Both the position numbers and the translations under genes were made by a program. 64,000 bases of DNA. It comes from Candidatus Pristimantibacillus lignocellulolyticus (GTDB lineage Bacteria > Bacillota > Bacilli > Paenibacillales > Paenibacillaceae). The stretch covers positions 3,344,001 to 3,408,000 of the forward strand of contig CP097899.1 in NCBI GenBank assembly GCA_023639215.1, written 5' to 3'. Shown here in pieces: positions 43,412-51,967 of the stretch; positions within the stretch are counted from its first letter, which is position 1, and every line of letters begins with the position of its first letter. Under the pieces are notes generated by a model, which searched no databases, was not told the DNA's origin, and saw only the letters and a program-made list of their open reading frames with translations.

Positions 43412-43550
43412 ATAAAAAGTTAGATAATGCTTTTGAGGTTACTTTTTATTACAATGTAGCTTAATCGAGAAGTAGATAAAAAGTTAGATAATGCTTTCGA
43501 GGTTACTTTTTATTACAATGTAGCTTAATCGAGAAGTAGATAAAAAGTTT
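43412..43550 (+). repeat. Tandem 64-bp leader repeat
   Basis: ATAAAAAGTTAGATAATGC starts at 43412 and again at 43476, and its first part a third time at 43540, giving 2.2 units of 64 bp that differ by one base (TTTTGAGG/TTTCGAGG). The last unit ends in AAAAAGTTTAGGAGGAAG, the ribosome site of the zinc-ribbon gene. It is related to the leaders at 32748 and 34764. Confidence 0.88.
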
Positions 43551-43563
43551 AGGAGGAAGACAT

Positions 43564-43995
43564 ATGAGCCTAATTGATAAGATTAAAAGTGGTGTCTCTG
43601 AAGCAGGGCAAAAAGCGAAAATTGTGGTGGAAGTAAACAAATTACGAATTGTTAATGTCTCTAAGCAATCGGAAATTAACTCACTATATAAACAAATTGG
43701 TGAGAAGGTCACGCAATATGTGGATCAAAGTGTTGCTTTAGAAGCATCTTTGTTTGCAAGAGAATTAGAACAAATTGATATGTTGAAATTTGAAATAGAA
43801 CAAAATAATCATCAGATTAATAATCTTAATGATGAGAAGACCTGTCCTCATTGCAAACATGATAATGCTTTTGATGCAAGAGTATGTACGCAATGTCATG
43901 CACCGTTTCCTATTCATGATGTCCCAAATATCGATAACAGCAATAATAGGGTAGAACTACTTGATGAGAATAATAAGTTAGACAAAAAGGAATAG
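43564..43995 (+). CDS. Zinc-ribbon protein with coiled coil
   Basis: A 143-residue soluble protein. Residues about 1-90 form a helical coiled coil (SEINSLYKQIGEKVTQYV, LEQIDMLKFEIEQNNHQ). Residues about 96-120 form a four-cysteine zinc ribbon, CPHCKHDNAFDARVCTQC. The tail is Asn/Asp rich. It has a strong AGGAGG and a tandem repeated leader. The function is unknown; zinc ribbons of this type are common in small accessory proteins. It is five bases from the next gene and probably co-transcribed with it. Confidence 0.82.
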   Translation: MSLIDKIKSGVSEAGQKAKIVVEVNKLRIVNVSKQSEINSLYKQIGEKVTQYVDQSVALEASLFARELEQIDMLKFEIEQNNHQINNLNDEKTCPHCKHDNAFDARVCTQCHAPFPIHDVPNIDNSNNRVELLDENNKLDKKE

Positions 43996-44000
43996 ATACC

Positions 44001-44996
44001 ATGATCCAGCAAAACGAATCCAATATGACATGTGTATCCGAATTTATTTATCGGATTACTTGTCATGAGCAAGAAAGATCGTTATGTAGTATGGAGATGA
44101 GAGCATTATGGGGCGTTAGCTTTGATGCAGACCATTCTACGCTACTATTACGAAGTGATACCCGACATCATGTCAATCGGAGTCCTTTCGTCAAGTATCG
44201 GCTAGCGATATGGTGCGAAGGCTCTGATCTTGAGAATTTGCAGGAAAAGGTATCACAGCTACCTCAACTTACGCGAACGTATAAAGTTATTGCTCTCGAT
44301 GTAATAGTTGACGGACAGGTAGAGCCAATTGCTTACCATGAACGACGTGTCATTGAGCAGAAGCTTGGGAGTCAAGTGAAGGGCGAAGTGAATTTGAAGC
44401 AACCTGAATTAATGCTTGGAGTTATTAAACTGGAGCATAGTTGGGTGCTTGGCGAACTTGAGTATCATGATCCGATCTGGCAACGACATAATGATAAACC
44501 ACGGCATTATTCTACTGCATTAAGTACCAAGGTTGCTCGTTCTTTAGTTAATATTGCTGTGCCATCATTGAAAGAAGACATCCATTTCTTCGATCCATGT
44601 TGTGGTATCGGTACAGTATTAATGGAAGCATGTTCGCAAGGGATCCACGCTTCTGGTGGTGACATTAACCCACTAGCTGTCGTTGGTGCGCGAGAAAATA
44701 TGGCTGCGTTTCATTATCATTGTGAATTACGCATTCACAACATGACAGAGATAGAAACGAAATATGATGTGACCATTGTAGATCTCCCTTATAATCATTG
44801 CTCAGTTCTGCCTGAGGAAGAGCGCTATCGCATGTTACAAGCATTATCGACAATGGCAAGTAGAGTCATTATTGTATCCGTTGAGCCAATCAGAGCAGAA
44901 TTAATTCAACTTGGGTACCATATCGAGGATGAAGGATATATCGAAAAAACACATTTTAAGCGAGATGTATTTCTATGTACAACTTCAAGGTTATAA
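44001..44996 (+). CDS. RNA/DNA methyltransferase, TRM11/UPF0020-like
   Basis: A 331-residue protein with a THUMP-like N-terminal half and a SAM-dependent methyltransferase C-terminal half. The SAM-binding motif is FDPCCGIGTVLMEACSQG (about 194-211), the acidic loop is GGDINPLAV, and the catalytic motif is IVDLPYNHCS, a DLPY variant of the N6/N2-methylase (D/N)PPY motif. It should methylate guanosine or adenosine in tRNA or rRNA, or DNA, by family inference. AAGGAATAG precedes the ATG. It ends at a bidirectional terminator facing the thiamine transporter operon. Confidence 0.87.
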   Translation: MIQQNESNMTCVSEFIYRITCHEQERSLCSMEMRALWGVSFDADHSTLLLRSDTRHHVNRSPFVKYRLAIWCEGSDLENLQEKVSQLPQLTRTYKVIALDVIVDGQVEPIAYHERRVIEQKLGSQVKGEVNLKQPELMLGVIKLEHSWVLGELEYHDPIWQRHNDKPRHYSTALSTKVARSLVNIAVPSLKEDIHFFDPCCGIGTVLMEACSQGIHASGGDINPLAVVGARENMAAFHYHCELRIHNMTEIETKYDVTIVDLPYNHCSVLPEEERYRMLQALSTMASRVIIVSVEPIRAELIQLGYHIEDEGYIEKTHFKRDVFLCTTSRL

Positions 44997-44998
44997 GA

Positions 44999-45060
44999 AA
45001 AAGCTGTCTTACGACTAAGCGATCAATTCCATGATCCTTTACACGTAAGACAGCTTTTAT
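44999..45060. terminator. Bidirectional terminator
   Basis: AAAAGCTGTCTTACG pairs with CGTAAGACAGCTTTT around a 30-base loop between convergent genes, with A and T tracts on the two sides. Confidence 0.85.
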
Positions 45061-45078
45061 TAGGTTTATTAATAAGAA

Positions 45079-45843
45079 CTAGCTAAAGGCAAAGGTTATT
45101 ATGATGCTAATACAAACATAGCAGAGCAGAATCAGATCATTAATACTATATCTAGTTACATAATAAAAAGTTCTTTTCGCTTGAAATTGCTTGGCTTCCA
45201 TCGAGATTGCAATTCGATGAGCACGCCGTATACTTTGCGCTAGGAGCGGGATTAAATATAATTTCATTCTTGTATAAATGGAACGAAATCCTTTATGCAA
45301 TTGAACACGCCGTACGTTAAGCGCCTGAGTACGAATATTAATCTCTTCCATGATCATTGGAATTAAGCGAATACCAGCCATAAAGGCATATACGTATTTG
45401 GGAGGTAAACGTAATTGTTGCATAAGAGAATATAGTAATAATGTGGGTGAAGTTGTTAATAGTAGAATAAGACTAATAATTGCAATTAGTATAGATTTAC
45501 TGCCAAGAAGAGTTGCTGACGCAATGCTTTCCTCGGAAATTTTCATAATTCCCCACTGCCACACAATATCTTTACCTCTTCCGAACAACAAGAGTGTAAT
45601 GGCTGTTGAAATAGCTGAGATCATAATTGGAATATGTAACAAAGCTAATTTACGTAGAGGGAAACCGCTCATTGTCCATAGCAAAATACTAAAGCATATA
45701 AATAGTACAATGTACTGCATAGTATTTCGGCTAAAAAAGAGAAAGATCATTAAAGTCATTAGAATAACGAATTTGAGTGCAGGATTGACATTGTGTAGCC
45801 ATGTCGACTTAGATGGTACGAACCAGTTCCAAACATTGTCCAT
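45079..45843 (-). CDS. ykoC: ECF transporter T component (thiamine/HMP system)
   Basis: This 254-residue membrane protein is the transmembrane coupling subunit of an energy-coupling-factor importer. It has about five helices and the two cytoplasmic coupling motifs with basic residues, as in MEEINIRTQALNVRRV and AQSIRRAHRIAISMEAKQF. The ATG at 45843 follows GAGGTGG and lies inside the end of the ATPase gene, a 35-base overlap; longer upstream frames were rejected. With YkoD and YkoE it forms a thiamine or hydroxymethylpyrimidine transporter, a role supported by the TPP riboswitch upstream. Confidence 0.9.
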   Translation of the reverse strand: MDNVWNWFVPSKSTWLHNVNPALKFVILMTLMIFLFFSRNTMQYIVLFICFSILLWTMSGFPLRKLALLHIPIMISAISTAITLLLFGRGKDIVWQWGIMKISEESIASATLLGSKSILIAIISLILLLTTSPTLLLYSLMQQLRLPPKYVYAFMAGIRLIPMIMEEINIRTQALNVRRVQLHKGFRSIYTRMKLYLIPLLAQSIRRAHRIAISMEAKQFQAKRTFYYVTRYSINDLILLCYVCISIIITFAFS

Positions 45844-47362
45844 CCGTGCCACCTCTTTCTGCGAGTCGTTCATTAATCGTAATCGATTGTAGACGACCAT
45901 CCGTAATATGCCATTCCTCACTAGCAATTAGTGAAGCTATAATGGGGTCATGTGTAATCATAATGATGGTGATGCCTTGTGCGTTCATTTTCTGAAGTTC
46001 TTCAATAATTGTAAATGTATTGGCAGCGTCTTGACCAAAGGTAGGTTCATCAAGTAGTAGGATCGGACGTTGTTCCACCATAGCTGTTAATATACTAAGT
46101 CGGCGTTTCTGACCAACTGAACATTCGAATGGATGTCGATCTAATGGCATATTTAATCTGAATTGGGTAAATAAGTTCTGAATCGTCTGTTTGTCATCTT
46201 CATGAGCTGTACGCTCTTGCTGCTGCTTTCCCTTGATGTTATTGTCATTGGGCTGAGCAGAGGCAAGTTTATAGGAGTGATGCAACTCGTCATAGACAGT
46301 ATCAGCGACAAATTGCAGTTCAGGACTTTGAAATACAAAAGAAATATGTTGTGGGACTGTAGTTTTTCTTGCTTTGCCTGTCGTGAGTGTCTGATTGTAT
46401 ATTTTATATTGCCCACTACTATCGATAAGTCGCGCTAAAGCAAGTAGTAATGAGCTTTTTCCAGCTCCGTTGGCACCTGTAATGGCAATCCAAGCTCCTT
46501 CGGTAATAGTAGCCTGCTCGACTCTTATCAGAGTACGACCACCTCGCGAACCGATAAATTGCTCTAATTCTATGATAGCTCTAGTATTTGCCCTAGTTAC
46601 ATAGTTATTTGAACTAGATTGATGTTTAGATAAATAAGTATGCCATATATTTGGATACCAAATCCCATATTGAAGCAGTAATTGCTGCTGAGTTTCAAAG
46701 ATAGAAGAGGGGGTATCGTCAGCAACAATTACGCCTGATTCATTCAATATTACAACTCGATCAAACCAATCGAGAATGCCATCCACATGATGTTCAACAA
46801 CTATGACAGTATGTTTCTGTAGACTTTTTCGTAAGCTTTCCCAAATTAGGTGCTTGCCTTCCGGGTCTAGTAGAGCAGAAGGTTCATCTAGAAACACGGT
46901 ACGTGGCTCTAACAACAATACAGCTGCCAAAGCAAGTCGTTGCTTCATACCTTGCGATAGATTTCTAATTGGAGTATGCAGCGATGGGAGTTGTAGCCCT
47001 ACGACATCTAGCACATGGTGCATCGCAGGTTCCATTAACTCACGTGCGATTTGACGATTTTCTAAGACGAAAGCAAGTTCCTCATCTACATAACTCATAC
47101 AAAATTGTGTATCTGGGTCTTGAAACACAAATCCCCAATGTTCTGGGGTTTGAATCGATGCATAGCTCATCGGAACGGAGGAGTAGTTAGGAATAATACC
47201 ACTAAGTACTTGAAGCAAAGTAGATTTTCCAGAGCCACTAGGACCGAGAATAAGAATCTTTTGTCCTTCAGGGATATGTATGCTGAAATCTTGGAAGATT
47301 AGATTCGGCTCTCCACTGAATTTCAGACGTAATTGCTCGACACTTACTGCGATATTAGACAA
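45809..47362 (-). CDS. ykoD: ECF transporter fused ATPase (two ABC domains)
   Basis: This 517-residue protein contains two complete ATPase domains. Domain 1 has Walker A GPSGSGKST, signature LSQGMKQRL and Walker B TVFLDEPSALLDP. Domain 2 has GANGAGKSS, signature SVGQKRRL and ILLLDEPTFGQD. It powers uptake with YkoC and YkoE. A longer frame to 47506 runs through a dispersed repeat element and is unlikely; the TTG at 47362 has TGGAGGGG five bases upstream and starts the first beta strand. An ABC loop between the domains is Asn/Ser rich. Confidence 0.9.
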   Translation of the reverse strand: MSNIAVSVEQLRLKFSGEPNLIFQDFSIHIPEGQKILILGPSGSGKSTLLQVLSGIIPNYSSVPMSYASIQTPEHWGFVFQDPDTQFCMSYVDEELAFVLENRQIARELMEPAMHHVLDVVGLQLPSLHTPIRNLSQGMKQRLALAAVLLLEPRTVFLDEPSALLDPEGKHLIWESLRKSLQKHTVIVVEHHVDGILDWFDRVVILNESGVIVADDTPSSIFETQQQLLLQYGIWYPNIWHTYLSKHQSSSNNYVTRANTRAIIELEQFIGSRGGRTLIRVEQATITEGAWIAITGANGAGKSSLLLALARLIDSSGQYKIYNQTLTTGKARKTTVPQHISFVFQSPELQFVADTVYDELHHSYKLASAQPNDNNIKGKQQQERTAHEDDKQTIQNLFTQFRLNMPLDRHPFECSVGQKRRLSILTAMVEQRPILLLDEPTFGQDAANTFTIIEELQKMNAQGITIIMITHDPIIASLIASEEWHITDGRLQSITINERLAERGGTDGQCLELVRTI

Positions 47363-47401
47363 GTCTACCCCTCCATTTGATAATATTGTTGACTTTTCAA
47401 T

Positions 47402-47556
47402 AAGCGGGCTTTCAGAACCAAGAAGATGGAGCGCTACTTGAGGAGGGAGGAAACGTAAGTGTACATGTTTGGTACACGCGTACCGGACTTCCCAAGTTCG
47501 TTTCATATTCGATGTCGATTAAGCTACAAAGCCAATCATAGTTATCAAAGTCCGCT
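47402..47556 (-). repeat. Dispersed inverted-repeat element inside the thiamine transporter operon
   Basis: AAGCGGGCTTTC and CAAAGTCCGCT bound an inverted, shorter copy of the element at 41921-42138. Shared interior blocks include TCGACATCGAATATGAA and CAAGTAGCGCTCCATCTTCT when read on the minus strand. It fills the gap between ykoE and ykoD, so it is part of the operon transcript. Confidence 0.75.
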
Positions 47557-47560
47557 AATG

Positions 47561-48133
47561 TTATTTACGCAACTGTTCAAATTCCTTCTGATCAATCGGA
47601 CGCACCAGAGAAGTTACTTTCGTCTTTTCTAATGCAAGGACAATATAATAAGCAAAAATACCAGTAAAGATAAATGCACTAATAACACGTAATCCGTACT
47701 TCACGATTAAAGCCCAAGTTTCAAGATCGGCATAGCCATAACCAAGATCTAACATAAAACTTCCTAGACAAGATAGCACACCAGCAAAACCTGCAACGAC
47801 TAGATTGTGCTTTTTGTATCGGAAACTAGCAAATACAAGTTCTGCAGCAAGTCCTTGTATAAATCCATACATTAATACTTCTAAGCCAGCTGATGCCATA
47901 ATTGAGGATAGAGCAGCCCCTGCAACACTAGCGATTAAGGCAGCTCCAGGTTTACGTACCACTAAGTATGCAAATGGACCAACCATGAACCACATGCCAT
48001 AGAAGAGTTGACGTAAAGTCGGAAGGATTGGCTTAATTACGTCGTAAAGAGAATTCCAAAAATGCATAATGACTCCGAATAAAATACCGATCATGATGAT
48101 AACGACAACATCTGTAAGCTTTAATTTGTACAT
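47561..48133 (-). CDS. ykoE: ECF transporter S component, YkoE family
   Basis: YkoE is the substrate-binding membrane subunit for thiamine or its pyrimidine precursor HMP. The 190-residue protein has about six helices, starting with KLKLTDVVVIIMIGILFGVI, and the family's polar stretch LRQLFYGMWFMVGPFAYLVV, then GFIQGLAAELVFASFRYKK. The ATG at 48133 has GGAGG eight bases upstream. It is the first gene after a TPP riboswitch and terminator, so it is repressed when thiamine pyrophosphate is plentiful. YkoF is missing from the locus. Confidence 0.93.
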   Translation of the reverse strand: MYKLKLTDVVVIIMIGILFGVIMHFWNSLYDVIKPILPTLRQLFYGMWFMVGPFAYLVVRKPGAALIASVAGAALSSIMASAGLEVLMYGFIQGLAAELVFASFRYKKHNLVVAGFAGVLSCLGSFMLDLGYGYADLETWALIVKYGLRVISAFIFTGIFAYYIVLALEKTKVTSLVRPIDQKEFEQLRK

Positions 48134-48166
48134 ACTGCTAACCTCCAATAAGTTATGGTGGAAGCA

Positions 48167-48198
48167 TAAAAAGACCGTCTGGTAATACGCAGACGGTC
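48167..48198 (-). terminator. TPP-riboswitch-coupled terminator
   Basis: On the minus strand GACCGTCTG pairs with CAGACGGTC and is followed by five T. It lies between the TPP aptamer and ykoE and is the likely expression platform. Confidence 0.88.
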
Positions 48199-48216
48199 AG
48201 AAAAATTTCTTCTTGA

Positions 48217-48311
48217 ACCCCATTCTCTACGCTGGTATTATCCAGTTCAGATCAACGGTCAGTAGCGGTACTAGCTACTATCTCAGCCTGATTCCTCAAG
48301 CACCCGGACGG
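48217..48311 (-). promoter_or_regulatory. TPP riboswitch (THI element)
   Basis: Read on the minus strand it contains GGGTGCTTGAGGAATCAGG, CTGAGATAGT, ACCGCTACTGACC, GATCTGAACTGGATAATACC and AGCGTAGAGAATGGGG, which are the conserved helices and the CTGAGA of the thiamine pyrophosphate aptamer. It controls ykoE-ykoD-ykoC. Confidence 0.96.
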
Positions 48312-48398
48312 TTTCATATGCAACTGTTTTATAACTTACTACAATTTCCCATAATATACAATAGTTTTTGATAGGAAAATTTCGATTATAGTACTAAC

Positions 48399-48971
48399 CT
48401 AAACTTTTTCATATGTTTTCAAGCCAGGATGAATGAAGCTTGAGAACTGATTAAGTAGCTCTGCAGCATCGTTAGCTACAAGATTCATCTGGTTATACAT
48501 TGGCTTCAAAAATTGTTCTTGCTGCATATGTTCGAAAAATGATAGGAGATGATCATAATAGCCATTTACATTCAACAGGCCACATGGCTTCTGATGTATA
48601 CCGATCTGACTCCATGTAAATACTTCAAAAAACTCTTCCATCGTACCAGGACCACCTGGTAATGCAATAAAGCCATCGGCTAATTCGATCATCTTATGTT
48701 TACGCTCATGCATACTATCTACTTTAATAAGTTCTGTAAGACCATGATGCGAGATTTCCCGTTGCTCCAACAAGGCAGGAATTACACCTATAACTTCTCC
48801 TCCTTCTTGAAGTACCGTATCTGCTACAATCCCCATTATTCCAACGCTCGCTCCACCGTATACAAGTGTTAGCTTACGTCTAACTAATTCTTTGGCAAGG
48901 TTAATCGCTGCTTCACGATACACCTCTGTTGCTCCCATGCTAGAGCCACAATACACTGCAATTGTTTTCAT
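48399..48971 (-). CDS. LOG-family protein (TIGR00730), nucleotide 5'-monophosphate phosphoribohydrolase-like
   Basis: This 190-residue Rossmann-fold protein shows KTIAVYCGSSMGATE, LVYGGASVGIMGIVAD and the signature LPGGPGTMEEFFEVFTWSQIG (PGGxGTxxE). LOG enzymes cleave ribose 5-phosphate from nucleoside monophosphates, classically cytokinin nucleotides; in non-plant bacteria the physiological substrate is often AMP or unknown. TTGAGG precedes the ATG at 48971. It stands alone upstream of the riboswitch. Confidence 0.92.
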   Translation of the reverse strand: MKTIAVYCGSSMGATEVYREAAINLAKELVRRKLTLVYGGASVGIMGIVADTVLQEGGEVIGVIPALLEQREISHHGLTELIKVDSMHERKHKMIELADGFIALPGGPGTMEEFFEVFTWSQIGIHQKPCGLLNVNGYYDHLLSFFEHMQQEQFLKPMYNQMNLVANDAAELLNQFSSFIHPGLKTYEKV

Positions 48972-49072
48972 ATTAGTCCTCAATTCTATCTATATAAGTA
49001 TCTATATCTTGTGTGATTATACTACTTTTATACGTAAATAGTCTATATATATGGGTAACTATTAATTCATAC

Positions 49073-49122
49073 AAAAAACACCCTATAAAATAGACTGTTA
49101 ATATCGTCTGCTTTATAGGGTG
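49073..49122 (-). terminator. Terminator of hypothetical lipoprotein gene
   Basis: CACCCTATAAA pairs with TTTATAGGGTG around a 22-base loop; on the minus strand a run of six T follows. Confidence 0.82.
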
Positions 49123-49136
49123 AAGTACCAAATATA

Positions 49137-49799
49137 TTAGTTGCCTAGATCATCTGGATAAATAATCGTATCAAAAATTTCATCGGTAGTTATATCTTTA
49201 ATATCAATGGTTACTTTCACTTTATCAGAAGCGACACCATTAAAGTTTTGATAATACATACTTTGGATACCGATTCCTAACGATGCGAAACCATCAAATC
49301 CACCTTCATAAGCAGCTTTATCAACGATTAATGTGAATTTATTAAGGTCATCATTGTATTTAACGTCCTTTATTGATGTGAAATCTTCACTAGTTTTCAT
49401 CTCTTCAAGAGTAAGAATTACTTCTTCTTTCATTTCTTTCATCATTGCGCTATGAACTGATTTGGGATATGTATACGTAACAGATCCGTCATCATGTATT
49501 TTTGCATCTTTAACACCTTCACTTTTTGCAGCTGCAATAACTTCATCCATGTTCTGATCCTTGAACATGGAAGCGGGTAGAGTGATGTCTACCGTTAATA
49601 AATTTTTATCTACCTCGATAGATGAATTGCCCTCTGCGTCTGTAGAGGCATTATTTTCTGGGGACGGACTAGTAGTATTTTCCGCTGCAGGTTTATTGTA
49701 CTGATTTGCGGTATTGCTATTGCCATCGGATGAAGAGCAACCTGCTAAAAGTAGAATAGAAGTAAAAATAGCAATTGTGACTTTGTTGAATTTTGACAT
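49137..49799 (-). CDS. Hypothetical lipoprotein
   Basis: This 220-residue exported lipoprotein has a signal peptide ending in lipobox LLLAGCSSS (Cys near 20) and a Ser/Asn/Pro linker to about residue 55. The mature part is acidic with mixed secondary structure: LTVDITLPASMFKDQNMDEV, then DAKIHDDGSVTYTYPK, and later a conserved-looking GFDGFASLGIGIQSMYYQ. I do not recognise a domain. It is monocistronic with TAGGAGGT upstream and a strong terminator. Its role at the cell surface is unknown. Confidence 0.82.
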   Translation of the reverse strand: MSKFNKVTIAIFTSILLLAGCSSSDGNSNTANQYNKPAAENTTSPSPENNASTDAEGNSSIEVDKNLLTVDITLPASMFKDQNMDEVIAAAKSEGVKDAKIHDDGSVTYTYPKSVHSAMMKEMKEEVILTLEEMKTSEDFTSIKDVKYNDDLNKFTLIVDKAAYEGGFDGFASLGIGIQSMYYQNFNGVASDKVKVTIDIKDITTDEIFDTIIYPDDLGN

Positions 49800-49992
49800 T
49801 GATGATTGTACCTCCTATGTAAGATATTGGTTCATTGTATCATTATTTGATTTATTAGACTAGAAAACTAGAAAACTATTAAACTGTAAATCTATAATTT
49901 CCCTTCATTTAATACTAATACAGCAATTTTGCATGCAAAGTGTTTCTTTGATTGTAAAGAGAGTGAAGTTAAATGTAGAAGATATAATATTT

Positions 49993-50092
49993 ATTGAAAT
50001 TATGGTAAAATTTAATAGGTGTAGACACATATCAATATTACTTGACATGCGTAAAATTCTAATTGTCTACTTTGTTAGATATAACATAGCCT
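49993..50092 (+). repeat. Promoter-region repeat, copy A
   Basis: AAATTATGGTAAAATTT, GTGTAGACA and AAAATTCTAATTGTC recur in the same order and spacing at 55145-55240, both times upstream of island genes. The rest of 49800-50139 is AT-rich with no gene seen. Confidence 0.6.
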
Positions 50093-50139
50093 TCCTAAAG
50101 TAAAATGTTAGTCGAAAATTCACTAAATGAGAATATTAA

Positions 50140-50301
50140 ATGATTAGTAACTTTGTAGGATTTATTATCACAATGGAAAGAAAAAAGAATAATCCATTAA
50201 TATCTCAAGAAATTAATGGACTATACCAATTAAAAATTAATGGGGTAATATCTCAAGAAGAATTTGATGTTAAGAAAAAAGATTTGCTTGATAACTCATA
50301 G
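50140..50301 (+). CDS. SHOCT-domain small protein (possible remnant)
   Basis: A 53-residue frame ends with INGLYQLKINGVISQEEF and DVKKKDLL, which is the SHOCT pattern (short C-terminal domain, often a targeting or oligomerisation tag). There is no clear ribosome site before the ATG, so this may be the 3' remnant of a longer gene. It opens the accessory block that runs to the decayed sigK remnant. Confidence 0.5.
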   Translation: MISNFVGFIITMERKKNNPLISQEINGLYQLKINGVISQEEFDVKKKDLLDNS

Positions 50302-50452
50302 TGGTATGGACCTTGTCTAACACCAGATTTAAGCTGCGAATTTTCGTCTTTGGTTGGAAAAATACATATATCGAGGAAGTAACTCACCAACGCCTTCATT
50401 TAATACAATAATATCTGATAATACTATAATAGTAAGTAAGGAGAGACATATA

Positions 50453-50806
50453 ATGAAAATACTAAAAAGTTTAATAACAATAGTGTTCTCTTTACTATGT
50501 TGTTGGATGTATTGGATCATTATTTATATAGGATTTGATCATTTCACATTTGAAATGGCTACAAACATCAGAGGATTAAGTTCGGCAAAAACAGTCTATG
50601 ACATGTTTTTAATTAATATTGTGATGAGTTTATTGATAGCACAAATACTTACATTTATACAATACAAATTACTAGCAAGGAGTAGAAAAACTAGGGTAAT
50701 AATAGTCTCTATACAACTTGTAGCAATTGCAATATTAATATATTTAATAAGTAATACACAGGTAGTTATTCCATTTATAAAAAATTGGCATATTTCAGTA
50801 TTTTAA
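50453..50806 (+). CDS. Hypothetical small membrane protein
   Basis: A 117-residue protein with three membrane helices (LITIVFSLLCCWMYWIIIYI, INIVMSLLIAQILTFI and VIIVSIQLVAIAILIYLI). AAGGAGAG precedes the ATG at 50453. The upstream extension to 50354 lacks a ribosome site. The family is unknown. It is 91 bases from another membrane protein gene on the same strand. Confidence 0.72.
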   Translation: MKILKSLITIVFSLLCCWMYWIIIYIGFDHFTFEMATNIRGLSSAKTVYDMFLINIVMSLLIAQILTFIQYKLLARSRKTRVIIVSIQLVAIAILIYLISNTQVVIPFIKNWHISVF

Positions 50807-50897
50807 AAGCTATTTATTTTCACTTGATGACTCAGAAATTATGAGATGAGTTTAATAAAATATACTCAGTAGTTAAGCACTAGAGGTGAGGTGTGTA

Positions 50898-51563
50898 ATG
50901 AAATTAGCATATATGATTGTAATTATTAAACGTTTATTAATAGCTATCGTTTTTATTAGTATTGTGGTTTGGGCTTATTACTATTATAGTGAAAAAATAT
51001 TTTACATAAATGATATAAAGTATTCAGAAAACGCCCTGGAACCTAAAAACATCACTTACTATACAGCCAGTGGTGGTAATGAAATTAGACTTATTAAACA
51101 TGAAGACTATAGAGAATTAGATATTTCTGGTAAAATATTTAAAATTGAAGAGACAAAGGTAGATGTACTAGAGAAGACATTTATTGTTACGTATCCAAGC
51201 GGAAAAACGTATACCGTAAGAAATTATAATAGTAACGATCTACTTTTGGCGTTTGACGAAAATGATGAAATGTATATAAGCACAGTAGCTTATTCTAACA
51301 ATGGACCAATCTTTACATCAAACGAACAACATTATCACCCAAGTAGTTTGGTATCTGCTGCTTACGAAGAGTATCATGAACGGCAAGGTAATCTAATCAT
51401 ATTTATATTATCACTTATTCTCTTTGTACTTAGTTGGTTGTTGTTTAGTAATAAATCACTGCAAATGTTTATATTCCATTTATCATATGGTTTAGATGTC
51501 GTTGATCCAGAACCTTCAGATTTTTATTTTGCTACAACAAAATTAGGGGCGTTGGTGGCATGA
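50898..51563 (+). CDS. Hypothetical membrane protein, probably frameshifted at the 3' end
   Basis: A 221-residue protein with an N-terminal helix (IIKRLLIAIVFISIVVWAYYYY), an extracytoplasmic beta-rich domain of about 110 residues and a second helix (IIFILSLILFVLSWLLF). GAGGTGAGGTG precedes the ATG at 50898. Near the stop, the run TTAGGGGCG, if one G longer, would continue as GVGGMIASFVFFIQSLG and add a third hydrophobic helix. It therefore looks like a recent single-base deletion. The function is unknown. Confidence 0.7.
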   Translation: MKLAYMIVIIKRLLIAIVFISIVVWAYYYYSEKIFYINDIKYSENALEPKNITYYTASGGNEIRLIKHEDYRELDISGKIFKIEETKVDVLEKTFIVTYPSGKTYTVRNYNSNDLLLAFDENDEMYISTVAYSNNGPIFTSNEQHYHPSSLVSAAYEEYHERQGNLIIFILSLILFVLSWLLFSNKSLQMFIFHLSYGLDVVDPEPSDFYFATTKLGALVA

Positions 51564-51695
51564 TTGCATCGTTTGTATTCTTCATTCAATCTTTAGGTTA
51601 GATAAGTTGTAGACATGTCTTATTAAAATGATAATTAAAAATACATATTATGAAGTAGAACAATACATGGATTAATATCAACCTCAAGACCTCAA

Positions 51696-51744
51696 AAAGC
51701 AGATATTGGACTGACTTAAATCCGGTATCTGCTTTAGTTTTATT
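51696..51744 (+). terminator. Terminator after membrane-protein genes
   Basis: AAAGCAGATA pairs with TATCTGCTTT around a 20-base loop, followed by AGTTTTATTT. Confidence 0.75.
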
Positions 51745-51920
51745 TAATATCTCTTCCCCTTATATAACTCATGATAAAGCTTCATCAGCGCACGTTTCTC
51801 AATGAGCGAAACATAACTTCGACTTATCCCAAGATCCTTCGCTATTTCACGCTAAGTCCGCTCATCGCCGCCATTAAGCAGACCGAAGCGGTAATAACAA
51901 CCTCTTTTTTACGATCATCT
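51744..51920 (-). pseudogene. sigK 3'-end remnant
   Basis: Read on the minus strand the segment matches the last ~55 codons of sigK (DDREKE..., ERT-REIAKDLGISRSYVS, YKGKR) but carries an in-frame TAG in place of the Gln codon in ERTQRE and a one-base loss in the RFGLLN region. Similarity stops abruptly at 51920. It is the most diverged of three sigK 3' ends in the window. Confidence 0.85.
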
Positions 51921-51967
51921 CTACTTATTGCGAGCATTTCCTCTTCGGTACAGTTGCTTTTACTATT

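Noticed and set aside
43412..43550. CRISPR-like repeat array
   Set aside because: The units are adjacent tandem copies without unique spacers, and no cas gene is present.
45350..45892. 180-residue plus-strand frame
   Set aside because: Antisense to the clearly coding YkoC and YkoD genes.
47363..47506. Longer N-terminus of the fused ECF ATPase
   Set aside because: The extension runs through a dispersed repeat element, while the TTG at 47362 has a well-placed GGAGGGG.
48217..48311. Possible tRNA-like structure
   Set aside because: The fold and conserved bases are those of the TPP riboswitch; no tRNA was found anywhere in the window.
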